In this document: piece by piece, positions 7,150-14,895 of the stretch
Layout: every line of letters starts with the position of its first letter
Numbering within the stretch: the stretch's first letter is position 1
Source: JBKJVQ01 sp046717125
GTDB lineage: Bacteria; Pseudomonadota; Alphaproteobacteria; Rhizobiales; Methyloligellaceae
Assembly: GCA_046717125.1 (NCBI GenBank)
Contig: JBKJVQ010000205.1
Location: 1-23,099 of the forward strand
Direction of reading: 5' to 3'
DNA length: 23,099 nucleotides
Translations under genes and position numbers: made by a program
The notes under the pieces: generated by a model
Database searches by the model: none
What the model saw: the letters and a program-made list of their open reading frames with translations, nothing else
What the model was told of the DNA's origin: nothing

Positions 7150-7173
7150 GGGCGTGCGGTCACCGAACCGCCC
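7150..7173 (-). other. Imperfect palindrome in the gap before aroQ
   Basis: The 24 bp read GGGCG TG CGGT C ACCG AAC CGCCC on the plus strand, giving two stacked stems (5 bp and 4 bp) around a small internal loop. It lies in the 101-bp gap between the dsbA-like gene and aroQ, so the operon mRNA could fold here. There is no T-tract after it, so it is not a typical intrinsic terminator. It could be a stabilising or processing hairpin, or an operator. Function is unknown. Confidence 0.35.
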
Positions 7174-7206
7174 GTGTAACAGTTTTTGGCGATACGCGCA
7201 AAAAGC

Positions 7207-7995
7207 TCAGCAGCCCGTTCCACATCCCTTTTCCCGGACTTCTCCGGCGGTCGCGACCAGAACGTCGGCGAGATTGTCGGGCGCTCCAGGGATGATCTCG
7301 CTGCCCACGACGTAAAGCGGCGTTCCCTGGACACCGATCGCCTCCGCGACCGCGCGGTTCGCCGCCAGCATGTCCGTGACGCTCTTGTCGTTCATGTCGA
7401 TCTTGAGCTTTTCGACATCGAGCCCGATATCTGCCGCGACCTTGAGCGCTTTGTCGAGGCTCGGCTTGCCCTCGTCCATGAACAGCTGCGTGTGCATTTC
7501 GAGGTACTTGCCCTGCTTGTCGGCCGCCAGCGCAGCCCTGGCCGCGGCTTCGGAATCCTCACCGAAGATCGGGAACTCCCTGAACACGACCTTCACGTTC
7601 TTGTCCTTCTCGACCAGCTTGAGCACCTGGTCGAGCGCGCGCTTGCAGTAGCCGCAATTGTAATCGAAGAATTCAACGACGGTGACGTCCCCGTCGGGAT
7701 TGCCGATGAAGGGCGCGCTGCCCGCGCGGAACAGCGCCTCGCTATTCTCTTTCAGCGCCTTGGTCTGCGCCTGCGTCTGAGCTTCCGCCTGACGCCGCTC
7801 GAGCTCGGTGCTCATTTCGATCAGTACGCCGGGATTGTTCTTTAGATAGTCCTTCACGATCTGCTCGATCGCCGCCTTCTGACTGTCGCTGAACGCTTCC
7901 GCAGCGAGTGATTGACCGCCTCCCCACGGGCTGGCCCACATGATTGCGAGGCCTGCGCCGAAGCCGAGCATCGCGGCCAGCACTGATTTCTTCAT
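7207..7995 (-). CDS. DsbA-family periplasmic thiol:disulfide oxidoreductase with ScsC-like N-terminal stalk
   Basis: Predicted 262-residue periplasmic thioredoxin-fold protein that makes or shuffles disulfides in exported proteins. Residues 1-33 form a signal peptide (LAAMLGFGAGLAIMW, cleavage near SLAAEA). About 36-70 match the ScsC N-terminal helical domain (IEQIVKDYLKNNPGVLIEMSTELERRQ), which oligomerises ScsC-type proteins, followed by a Gln/Ala-rich coiled-coil stretch. The DsbA domain has VVEFFDYNCGYCKRAL with active-site Cys114-Gly-Tyr-Cys117 and the cis-Pro loop GTPLYVVG (Pro226). Odd: the protein ends in GCGTGC, adding Cys258 and Cys262. ATG 7995 is chosen over TTG 7998 because it is preceded by GGAG with a 7-nt spacer. 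The gene lies 28 bp after the M48 protease gene, suggesting joint envelope protein quality control. Confidence 0.88.
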   Translation of the reverse strand: MKKSVLAAMLGFGAGLAIMWASPWGGGQSLAAEAFSDSQKAAIEQIVKDYLKNNPGVLIEMSTELERRQAEAQTQAQTKALKENSEALFRAGSAPFIGNPDGDVTVVEFFDYNCGYCKRALDQVLKLVEKDKNVKVVFREFPIFGEDSEAAARAALAADKQGKYLEMHTQLFMDEGKPSLDKALKVAADIGLDVEKLKIDMNDKSVTDMLAANRAVAEAIGVQGTPLYVVGSEIIPGAPDNLADVLVATAGEVREKGCGTGC

Positions 7996-8023
7996 CAACG
8001 GTCTCCGGTTCCGGCTTTGCCGG

Positions 8024-9412
8024 TCATTGTTTGGGGGGCTCGAAATTGACGATGTCGTCGGCTTGCAACCATCCCGGCGTGCCGGCCTTGAGCTTCATTT
8101 TCGCACGCGTGGCTTGGTCTTTGGCCAGTTTCAGTTTGCCTTCATACATATAGGCCTGAGCCGATGCGAGTTCGGCGTTGGCGATCTGGTTTTTCTGCGC
8201 GTAGGCGGTCGCGAGCTGACGATAGCCGATCGCCGAGGTGTTTTCCTTCACGAGCGCGTAACGCAAGTGCTCGATCGCTTCGTCGACATAGCGGCCTTGT
8301 TTGTCTTGCAGAAGCGCCTGCGCGAGCATGATCCGGATCAGTCCTTCCTGCGGTACGATCTGCGCGGCGCGGCGGAGCGGCGGGATGGATTGCGCGATGT
8401 TTCCGCTCTCGAACAGGAACTGTCCCTTGAGTTCGAGGAAATAGGGATTGTCGGAATCTTCTTCGAGAAGCGCTTCGATTTGAGGCAGGAATGGCTTCAG
8501 GCCGCCAGATTTGTAAGCGGCGATGGTGCGGGCGTAACGCGCCGGAAGTGAGATGTTTGATTTCGGATATTTGTTGAAGACGATCTGTGGCGCTTCCAGG
8601 AAGCCCGACAGCTTCGCCCGCATCATATCGTGGCGGTGCTGGAGTTCGCCGGAGTCTCGAGTCTCGTAGTAAGGACTTTGCTCGGCGAGTACGCGGAGTT
8701 GCGCGATGCGGTCCTGCGGCATCGGATGGCTTTGGGCGTAGGGATCGACATATTTGATCGAGACAATGCCCTGGTCGGCGAAATAGGCGAACGTCTCGAT
8801 CATGCCGCGCGCGGATTGCTGGGTCGCGTTGAGGTAGGTCACCGCGGCTTGGTCCGCCGCCGATTCCTCACCGCGCTGATAGGCGAGGACCGCCCGCATG
8901 GCCGCGCTCGAACCGCCAATGGCGACGGCCGCGCCTGCCTGACCCATCTCGGCGCCGCCCCCCGCAAAAGCGCCGGCGGCCATTGCCGCAAGCCCAAGGA
9001 GCTGCAGCATGAGCGAAGCGGAGCGCGCCCGCGACAGGGTGTGGCGCAGACGCGCAAGATGACCGCCCGCAATATGGCCGGCTTCGTGGGCGATGACGCC
9101 GATCACCTGGTTCGGCGTCTTGGCGTTCACGAGCGCGCCCGTGTGTATGAACATGTTTTGGCCATCGACGACGAACGCGTTGAACGACCGATCCGAGACC
9201 AGGTGAATCTTGATGTTCTGCGAAGATAGACCCGCAGCCTTGAAGATCGGCGTGGCGTAGTCGCGGATGACAGCCTCGATCTCGGTGTCACGGATCAGGC
9301 TTGCCGCTTGGGCGTGGCTCGATGTCAGCACCAGCCCGAGAGACAGAGTAGTCACGGCCAGTTTACGCAGCATCAGCCGCGCTGCGCGGAATGGATGCAT
9401 GGATCGATTCAC
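8024..9412 (-). CDS. M48-family periplasmic metalloprotease with TPR domain (BepA/YfgC-like)
   Basis: A predicted exported zinc metalloprotease of 462 residues, related to E. coli BepA, which degrades or helps assemble outer-membrane proteins. Residues 14-37 look like a signal peptide (KLAVTTLSLGLVLTSSHAQA). The protease domain contains VIGVIAHEAGHIAGGH, with zinc ligands His109 and His113 and catalytic Glu110, and QRGEESAADQAA with the third ligand at about Glu183. Between them lies a hydrophobic, alanine/glycine-rich stretch (131-171), as in BepA. The C-terminal half (about 290-450) has helical TPR repeats (PYFLELKGQFLFESGNIAQSIPPLRRA and similar). The start is GTG 9412, with AGGGG eight bases upstream; ATG 9400 is an alternative. 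First gene of a minus-strand run that continues to accC; the next gene begins 28 bp on. Confidence 0.9.
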   Translation of the reverse strand: MNRSMHPFRAARLMLRKLAVTTLSLGLVLTSSHAQAASLIRDTEIEAVIRDYATPIFKAAGLSSQNIKIHLVSDRSFNAFVVDGQNMFIHTGALVNAKTPNQVIGVIAHEAGHIAGGHLARLRHTLSRARSASLMLQLLGLAAMAAGAFAGGGAEMGQAGAAVAIGGSSAAMRAVLAYQRGEESAADQAAVTYLNATQQSARGMIETFAYFADQGIVSIKYVDPYAQSHPMPQDRIAQLRVLAEQSPYYETRDSGELQHRHDMMRAKLSGFLEAPQIVFNKYPKSNISLPARYARTIAAYKSGGLKPFLPQIEALLEEDSDNPYFLELKGQFLFESGNIAQSIPPLRRAAQIVPQEGLIRIMLAQALLQDKQGRYVDEAIEHLRYALVKENTSAIGYRQLATAYAQKNQIANAELASAQAYMYEGKLKLAKDQATRAKMKLKAGTPGWLQADDIVNFEPPKQ

Positions 9413-9769
9413 GGTTTCAGCCCCTGTCGAACTTCTAAATCATCGTGCTCCGTGCGCCTCGAGACGTCGCAGCTGGCCGATGCAGCCGGTGCAGGCCGAG
9501 GCACGGAAAGGCGGCTCACCCGGCCCGCCTGTCCCTGACGATAGCGCCGGATTGATCGGCGGCATTGCGGCGACAGAATGACCGGTGAAGTCCGCGTTCG
9601 CATGTTGCCGGAAGGTAAATTTGGCCAAGTCGACGCGCTAAGGACGGGCCGGCGACGGCTCTGATCACCCATTCGTTCGGAACCAATTTTCGACAGACTT
9701 GTTGCACGACGGTAACTCTGTCGTTGCTGCCAACGCTGCCCTCGCACGCAGCACAGAAGAAAGCGAAAC
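9413..9769. other. Divergent intergenic region with promoters for the M48 and methyltransferase genes
   Basis: These 357 bp separate divergent genes. The right end holds a possible EcfG-type promoter for the methyltransferase gene. The rest is GC-rich and shows no recognisable RNA gene or strong hairpin. A minus-strand open frame over 9409-9810 has an arginine/serine-rich composition with no familiar motif and is not called. Confidence 0.5.
9679..9703 (+). promoter_or_regulatory. Candidate EcfG (general stress response) promoter
   Basis: GGAAC at 9679-9683 and TGTT at 9700-9703 are separated by 16 bp. This resembles the EcfG sigma-factor consensus GGAAC-N16/17-CGTT of Hyphomicrobiales, with one mismatch in the -10 element. 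Transcription would start near 9710, giving a leader of about 60 nt before the ATG at 9770. The motif is short, so a chance match is possible. Confidence 0.4.
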
Positions 9770-10579
9770 ATGCCGCAAGTCAGCGCTTTTTCTTTCCGCG
9801 TTCCCGTCACCCTCCTGACGCTCGCCGTTCTGGCCCTGTCGATGAATCCGGTGGCCGTCAGAGCGCAGGAGGCTGCGCTGGATGTGATCTATGTCCCGAC
9901 CCCGCAGGAGGTCGTCGACAAGATGCTCGAGATGGCCAAGGTGACGAAGGACGACTACGTGATCGATCTGGGCTCGGGCGATGGCCGCATCCCGATTACC
10001 GCCGCGAAGAAATATGGCGCCACCGCATTCGGGATCGATCTTAACCCGCAGCGTATTCAGGAAGCGCAGGAGAATCTCAAGAAGGAGAAACTTGGAGGCA
10101 AAGTCACGTTCAAGGAGGGCAATCTCTTCGAGCAAGATCTGACCAAGGCGGACGTCATCACGATGTACCTCCTGACGAGCATCAACCTGAAGCTGCGCCC
10201 GGAACTCCTGAAACTGGCGCCCGGCACGCGTATTGTCAGCCACGCGTTCGATATGGGTGACTGGCAGGCGGACCAAAGGGAATCGGTTGTCGGCAAAACG
10301 GCGTATCTCTGGATCGTCCCCGCACAGATCGATGGCTCATGGGACGTCACCGACAAGAAGTCGAGCAAGAATTTCGCGCTGAACGTCGCGCAGAAATACC
10401 AAGAGTTCACCGGTACGGTGCGTATGGACGGCAAATCCGTCGATATCTCCAATGGCAAGATCAACGGCGAGAAGCTCAGCTTCGAGTTAAGTGGCGAGGA
10501 CGGCCAGAAGCGCATCTTCGAGGGCAAACTCGCTGGCGACAAGCTGGAAGGTGAGGACTGGACGGCGACAAGATCCTGA
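9770..10579 (+). CDS. Class I SAM-dependent methyltransferase with export signal and C-terminal beta-rich domain
   Basis: A 269-residue protein of unknown substrate. Residues 1-32 look like a signal peptide (basic start, hydrophobic VPVTLLTLAVLALSM, then AVRA before QEA). The methyltransferase part opens with YVPTPQEVVDKMLEMAKV and has motif I at 65-73 (IDLGSGDGR), then ATAFGIDLNPQRI and KADVITMYLLTSIN. The YVPTP plus DLGSGDGR pattern recalls the FAM173/ATPSCKMT group of lysine methyltransferases, a resemblance and not proof. Residues about 185-269 form a separate region rich in short alternating strands (GTVRMDGKSVDIS, KLSFEL, FEGKLAGDKLEGEDW). SAM is not normally present in the periplasm, so the hydrophobic segment may instead be a membrane anchor with the enzyme inside. 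It lies 40 bp before the permease and probably shares its transcript. Confidence 0.75.
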   Translation: MPQVSAFSFRVPVTLLTLAVLALSMNPVAVRAQEAALDVIYVPTPQEVVDKMLEMAKVTKDDYVIDLGSGDGRIPITAAKKYGATAFGIDLNPQRIQEAQENLKKEKLGGKVTFKEGNLFEQDLTKADVITMYLLTSINLKLRPELLKLAPGTRIVSHAFDMGDWQADQRESVVGKTAYLWIVPAQIDGSWDVTDKKSSKNFALNVAQKYQEFTGTVRMDGKSVDISNGKINGEKLSFELSGEDGQKRIFEGKLAGDKLEGEDWTATRS

Positions 10580-10619
10580 TACCGAACACACCGTAGTACG
10601 AAACCACCGAAAGCCATTG

Positions 10620-11981
10620 ATGCCCCAGTCTGAGAGTTCCCCGCATCAGCTTTCCGTGGTGCACGCCTGCGCGATGCTCGTTGGCATCGTCGTCGGCATC
10701 GGCATCTTCGCCATGCCGCCGCTGGTGGCGGCAAACAGCCCGAACGAGACCGTCTTTCTCCTGCTCTGGGCGATCGGCGGCCTGCTGACGATCATCGGTG
10801 CGCTCTGTTACGCTGAACTCTCGTCTGCTTATCCCCACTCAGGTGGTGAGTATCACTTCCTGCATCGCGCGTACGGTACCGCCCCCGCATTCCTGTTTGC
10901 CTGGGGCCGGATGACCGTGATGCAGACCGGCGCCATCGCGCTGGTCGGCTTCGTCTACGGGGATTATGCGCAAATCATTTTGCCTCTGGGCGCATGGGGC
11001 GCGGCGATCCATGCGGCAATCGCGATCATTGCGCTTTCGGCAATGCAGCTTTTCGGCGCGATGTTTTCAGGCCGCGCCCAGCTCGTCATGACGGTGCTCA
11101 CCGTCGCCGCCCTGGCGGCGGTCGCGATCATCGGTATCGCAACCGGCTCGCCGCGTGAGGTCGCTCCGGTCGATGGAGAGTCAAGCGGGGCGGTCGGCTT
11201 GGCGATGGTGTTCATCCTGCTGACGTATGGCGGCTGGAACGAAACCGCGTACTTGTCCGGTGAGGTGAAGGACGCCCCTCGCAATATGTGGAAGGTGCTC
11301 GTCCTGGGGACGCTGGCGGTGATTGCGCTCTACCTGCTGGTCAATGTTGCGCTCCTGTCGGCTATCGGCTTCGAGGCGTTGAAGGCTGCGCCGACCGCGC
11401 TGGCGGACGTGGTGCGGCAAACATTCGGCACGGCCGGCGCCATCGCGCTCAGCCTGATTGTCATCGGTGCCGCGCTTACCACCATGAACGCGACGATCTT
11501 CACGGGCGCACGCAGCAACCACGCGCTGGGCCGCTCCTATGGTGCGTTTTCGCTGCTCGGCCGGCGCGATCCGCAATCCGGCGCGCCTGTCGCGGCCATC
11601 ATGGTTCAGGCTCTGATCGCATTGGCTCTCGTCGGTTTGGGCGCCCTGACCAAGGACGGCGTCAAGACCATGGTCGAGTACACCGCTCCAGTGTTCTGGA
11701 GCTTCCTGCTAATGATCGGCATTTCGCTGTTCCTGTTCCGCATGCGCGAGCCTGACCGCGAGAGCCCGTTTCGCGTGCCGCTCTATCCGGTTCTGCCGAT
11801 CATCTTCTGCGCGACTTGCGTTTACCTTCTCTATTCGAGCCTCATGTACACGGGCTTCGGCGCGCTCGTCGGGGTGGCAATTCTGGCGGCTGGTGTCCCC
11901 GTCTATCTTCTGGTGAAAGGTTCGAACGCGGAGCATCTCGCCGGCACGCCTCCGGTTTCAGAAGCCGCGCGCAACGCCTAG
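10620..11981 (+). CDS. APC-superfamily amino acid permease
   Basis: A 453-residue inner-membrane transporter with about twelve hydrophobic segments. It begins with LSVVHACAMLVGIVVGIGIFAMPPLVA, the first APC helix, where the GIGIF glycines bind the substrate backbone in characterised members. Next come LCYAELSSAYPHSGGEYHFLHRAYG and helix six with YGGWNETAYLSGEVKDAPRNMWKVL, the classic APC loop. The pattern is closest to the basic/neutral amino acid (LAT-like) permeases; the substrate cannot be told from sequence. Start ATG 10620 follows the methyltransferase stop by 40 bp with a weak ribosome site; the frame upstream is open but overlaps the methyltransferase. The last 24 bp overlap tail to tail with the FAD oxidoreductase gene. 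The tail after the final helix is short and hydrophilic. Confidence 0.9.
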   Translation: MPQSESSPHQLSVVHACAMLVGIVVGIGIFAMPPLVAANSPNETVFLLLWAIGGLLTIIGALCYAELSSAYPHSGGEYHFLHRAYGTAPAFLFAWGRMTVMQTGAIALVGFVYGDYAQIILPLGAWGAAIHAAIAIIALSAMQLFGAMFSGRAQLVMTVLTVAALAAVAIIGIATGSPREVAPVDGESSGAVGLAMVFILLTYGGWNETAYLSGEVKDAPRNMWKVLVLGTLAVIALYLLVNVALLSAIGFEALKAAPTALADVVRQTFGTAGAIALSLIVIGAALTTMNATIFTGARSNHALGRSYGAFSLLGRRDPQSGAPVAAIMVQALIALALVGLGALTKDGVKTMVEYTAPVFWSFLLMIGISLFLFRMREPDRESPFRVPLYPVLPIIFCATCVYLLYSSLMYTGFGALVGVAILAAGVPVYLLVKGSNAEHLAGTPPVSEAARNA

Positions 11982-13520
11982 ATCCGCCAGCACGATCTGC
12001 GCCGCGTTGTGCCCGGCGCAGCCGATCACCGATCCGGCGGGATGACATCCGGCCCCGCCCGCATAGACGCCGTCTACGCCGAGCTCATAGGGCACCCGTT
12101 CCGTGAATGAGAACACATTGTCGATATGGTGGATATTCCCGCCCGTGATCCCGAAATGCGAGGCGATCTCGGGCGGAGTCAGCGCCGCGACATCGACGAT
12201 TAGCTCCCGCATACCCGGTGCATAAAGCTCGACCAGGTCGAACAGATTGTCGAGATAGGCCTGCTTGCGCGTCGCCCAGTCCGAGCCGGCCGGCACATGC
12301 GGCACGCCCTGCACGAACAACGCCGATGAATGATTGCCGCTGCTGTCCTGGAGAGATGGGTCTAGCGTCGAGTGCAGGTACCACTCGATGGGCGGAACCT
12401 TGTCAATACGTCCCACCTCCGCAGCCTCGCATGCTTCACGCAGCGCGGTCAGGATACTGCCGTGGGACGCTGGCGGCGGCAGCAGGTGGACTGTCGTGCC
12501 GTGCTGTCCACGGCGTTCGGGCAATGCGATAAAGCGCGGCAGGCCCGACATGGCCAGGTTGACCTTCATCGTCTGACCCTGTGAGCCTTCGGCCCAGTGT
12601 CTGGTCGATTCGGGCAGCCATCCCGGGGTGTGGCGGCCCAAAAGATCGGGGAGCCGGAACGGATCGGTCGCGACGAGAACCGCTTTGCAGCGCAGCTCCT
12701 CGCCCCATGAGGTGACTACGCCGGACGCCGATCCGCCGCTCATCACGATTTTGGCTGCTTCCGTGCTGGTGCGAATGCGCGCGCCCTCCCTTGTTGCCAC
12801 GTCGGCGAGTTGTTGCGTCACTGTGCCCATGCCGCCCCGGACGACCATCCACGTGCCGTCTGAGCCGGGAAGCCGCCCCATGTTGTGGACGAGGAAGTTA
12901 TGCCCCGATCCGGGCCGCCACGGCGAACCGGTCAGGCCGGGCATGCCGTCCGTCACGGCGTAGGCGGCGATGATTTCCTCGGAGCGGAAACCGAAACTGG
13001 AAATGAAGTCGATCGCCGATCCGCGCACGAGATCGATGAATGTCCGTGTTAGTGCGGGCCGCACATAAAGCCGTGCGGTTTCCTCGGCGCTCAGCGGCGG
13101 CTTCAGCCAAGCCGGAGCCAAGTCTTCGCGTAGCGCCGTGAGCGTTTCCTGCAAGGCGTCGTCGGCGCGCCCATCGGCTTCGCCCCCGAAGGCGACGATC
13201 TGGCTTCGCGCGTCCTCCCGGTCCGCGCCGAGCAGCAGATAGCGTCCATCCAGCGTTGGCGTGAAAGAATGCGGATTGCGGCGGACGAGCGGAAGGTCGA
13301 GACCGAGCATCGCAATCAGCTCAGGCGGCATCAGGCCCAGCAAATAGGCGCCGGTCGAAGCGCGCAGATCGGGGGCCCGCGCAAACGGCGTTTCGGTGCG
13401 GCACGCACCCCCGACCACGCTAGATCGCTCCAGAACCTCGACATCGAGTCCGGCGCGAGCCAAAAGGATGGCAGCGACCAGCCCGTTGTGACCCGCGCCG
13501 ATGACGATGACGTCAGCCAT
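11958..13520 (-). CDS. FAD-dependent oxidoreductase, phytoene dehydrogenase/PYROXD2-like
   Basis: A 520-residue flavoprotein of the phytoene desaturase/PYROXD2 group. The N-terminus has the dinucleotide-binding motif DVIVIGAGHNGLVAAILLARAGL followed by EVLERSSVVGGAC, and the C-terminus has the FAD-binding block GVDGVYAGGAGCHPAGSVIGCAGHNAAQ. Middle segments include GTWMVVRGGMGTVTQQLAD, typical of the family's substrate-side domain, and TMKVNLAMSGLP. No signal peptide or membrane helix is evident. No carotenoid genes are nearby, so a carotenoid role is not supported; PYROXD2-like proteins are mostly uncharacterised. Its start is only 45 bp from the divergent aminotransferase start, which hints at shared control and possibly a shared pathway. 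Its 3' end overlaps the permease gene by 24 bp. Confidence 0.88.
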   Translation of the reverse strand: MADVIVIGAGHNGLVAAILLARAGLDVEVLERSSVVGGACRTETPFARAPDLRASTGAYLLGLMPPELIAMLGLDLPLVRRNPHSFTPTLDGRYLLLGADREDARSQIVAFGGEADGRADDALQETLTALREDLAPAWLKPPLSAEETARLYVRPALTRTFIDLVRGSAIDFISSFGFRSEEIIAAYAVTDGMPGLTGSPWRPGSGHNFLVHNMGRLPGSDGTWMVVRGGMGTVTQQLADVATREGARIRTSTEAAKIVMSGGSASGVVTSWGEELRCKAVLVATDPFRLPDLLGRHTPGWLPESTRHWAEGSQGQTMKVNLAMSGLPRFIALPERRGQHGTTVHLLPPPASHGSILTALREACEAAEVGRIDKVPPIEWYLHSTLDPSLQDSSGNHSSALFVQGVPHVPAGSDWATRKQAYLDNLFDLVELYAPGMRELIVDVAALTPPEIASHFGITGGNIHHIDNVFSFTERVPYELGVDGVYAGGAGCHPAGSVIGCAGHNAAQIVLADLGVARGF

Positions 13521-13565
13521 GCACCCCTTCCGGTTCGTTCGCGCGCACCATACTCAGGTCGCGAC

Positions 13566-14732
13566 ATGGAGATGAGACTGCCCCGCCGTCCGTCCCGGCG
13601 TGGCGCGATCGATCCGTTCATTGTGATGGATGTGATGCGCAGCGCCAACGAGAAGGCGGCGGCGGGCGCGGATATCGTGCACATGGAAGTCGGACAGCCC
13701 GCGACGCCCGCGCCCTATGCCGCGCGTGAAGCGGCGATCAGGGCGATCCGCGAGGAACGGCTGGGCTATACCGATGCGCTGGGGATTCCGCCGCTACGGG
13801 AGCGTATCGCAGGCTGGTATCGCGAGCGGCACGGTCTCGACATCCCGGCCGAGCGGGTCATTGTCACGAGCGGATCATCGGCCGGCTTCGTGCTTGCGTT
13901 CCTCGCCCTGTTCGACGCGGGCGAGAGTGTGCTTCTCTCCTCACCCGCCTATCCCTGCTACCGGCATATCCTGACAGCGCTGGGACTTGAGCCGAAACTG
14001 ATCGAGGCCGGTCCCGAAACACGCTGGGCGATGACGGTCCCGCAGGTCATGCAGGCGGCGGCGCAAGGCGCGTCCGGCGTTCTCATCGCAAGCCCCGCCA
14101 ATCCGACCGGCGTCATGATCGAGCCGCAGAGCCTGTCAGCGATCGCGCGCGCCTGCGAAGCCTCCGCGCTCTGGCTGATCTCTGACGAGATCTATCATGG
14201 CCTGCATTACGGGGAGCCGGGCGCGACCGCACTGTCCGTGTCCGACGTCGCGATCGTCGTGAACAGCTTCTCGAAATATTTCTCGATGACGGGATGGCGC
14301 GTCGGCTGGGTCGTCGCGCCGGTTGCGCTCGTCCGCACCATGGAGCGGCTGGCGCAGAACCTCTACATCTCGCCGCCCGCGATCTCGCAATATGCCGCGC
14401 TGGGCGCATTCGACTCTGTTGAGGAGCTGGAAGCCATCCGCCTCGACTACGCCCGCAATCGCACACTACTGCTGGATGCTCTGCCGGCTATGGGCATCGA
14501 CAAGTTCGCGCCGCCCGATGGCGCATTTTATCTGTATGCGGACGTAAGCCGCTTCACGGACAATAGTGTGTCGTGGTGCCGCCGCATGCTGAACGAGATC
14601 GGCGTCGCGATCACGCCGGGGATCGATTTCGACGCCGGCAACGGCAGCCGCTTTGTCCGGCTCTCGTATGCCGAGAGCGAGAGAAGCGTCGCCGACGGCA
14701 TCAAGCGCATCAGGACCTGGCTGAAGCAGTGA
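13566..14732 (+). CDS. Class I/II pyridoxal-phosphate aminotransferase
   Basis: A 388-residue fold-type I PLP enzyme of the aspartate aminotransferase superfamily; the substrate is not clear. Motifs in order: HMEVGQPATPAP (substrate loop), YTDALGIPPLRERIAGWY, VTSGSSAGFVLAFLALFD (cofactor phosphate), SPANPTGVMI with Asn179, LISDEIYHGLHY with Asp207 and Tyr210, and the Schiff-base lysine in NSFSKYFSMTGWRVGW (Lys237). FVRLSYAES near the end carries the substrate-carboxylate arginine. The chosen ATG (13566) begins MEMRLPRRPSRRG; an ATG two codons on is equally possible. The frame upstream is open but runs antisense through the divergent oxidoreductase, so I do not extend it. A weak CAGG precedes the ATG. 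Only 45 bp separate the two divergent starts. Confidence 0.9.
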   Translation: MEMRLPRRPSRRGAIDPFIVMDVMRSANEKAAAGADIVHMEVGQPATPAPYAAREAAIRAIREERLGYTDALGIPPLRERIAGWYRERHGLDIPAERVIVTSGSSAGFVLAFLALFDAGESVLLSSPAYPCYRHILTALGLEPKLIEAGPETRWAMTVPQVMQAAAQGASGVLIASPANPTGVMIEPQSLSAIARACEASALWLISDEIYHGLHYGEPGATALSVSDVAIVVNSFSKYFSMTGWRVGWVVAPVALVRTMERLAQNLYISPPAISQYAALGAFDSVEELEAIRLDYARNRTLLLDALPAMGIDKFAPPDGAFYLYADVSRFTDNSVSWCRRMLNEIGVAITPGIDFDAGNGSRFVRLSYAESERSVADGIKRIRTWLKQ

Positions 14733-14734
14733 GC

Positions 14735-14752
14735 ATGACTTCGGATTGAATC
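14735..14752. repeat. Partial copy of the palindromic repeat arm seen before prfB
   Basis: The 18-bp sequence ATGACTTCGGATTGAATC lies three bases after the aminotransferase stop and is identical to 22464-22481, half of a palindrome upstream of prfB. Here the second arm is missing, so it looks like a remnant of a dispersed repeat. Confidence 0.7.
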
Positions 14753-14794
14753 GCCGATTCCGTGCGCTGCCACGTGGCCCAACTTGACCGGGTC

Positions 14795-14844
14795 ACCCTT
14801 CGCGGAAGGGGTTCCCCCGGTTAATCCCCCGATCAAGTCGGGGG
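14795..14844. terminator. Two hairpins between convergent aminotransferase and rne genes
   Basis: The first hairpin has arms ACCCTTC (14795-14801) and GAAGGGGT (14805-14812) with one bulged G. The second is CCCCCGA-TCAAG-TCGGGGG (14826-14844), a perfect 7-bp stem that is strong on either strand. Neither is followed by a clear T-run, so intrinsic termination is uncertain. Their place between converging genes favours a role as transcript ends or mRNA-stabilising elements for both. Confidence 0.45.
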
Positions 14845-14895
14845 AGGGGGACGTAGCGGAGTATGCGGGCCGACCTCAATCATCACGCCCCGATT

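Noticed and set aside
9409..9810. Minus-strand 133-codon frame in the gap before the methyltransferase gene
   Set aside because: Composition is Arg/Ser-rich with no motif, it overlaps the start of the methyltransferase on the other strand, and it lacks a ribosome site.
11958..13520. Carotenoid biosynthesis gene
   Set aside because: The FAD motifs fit the wider phytoene dehydrogenase group, but no other carotenoid gene is present and the protein looks more like PYROXD2.
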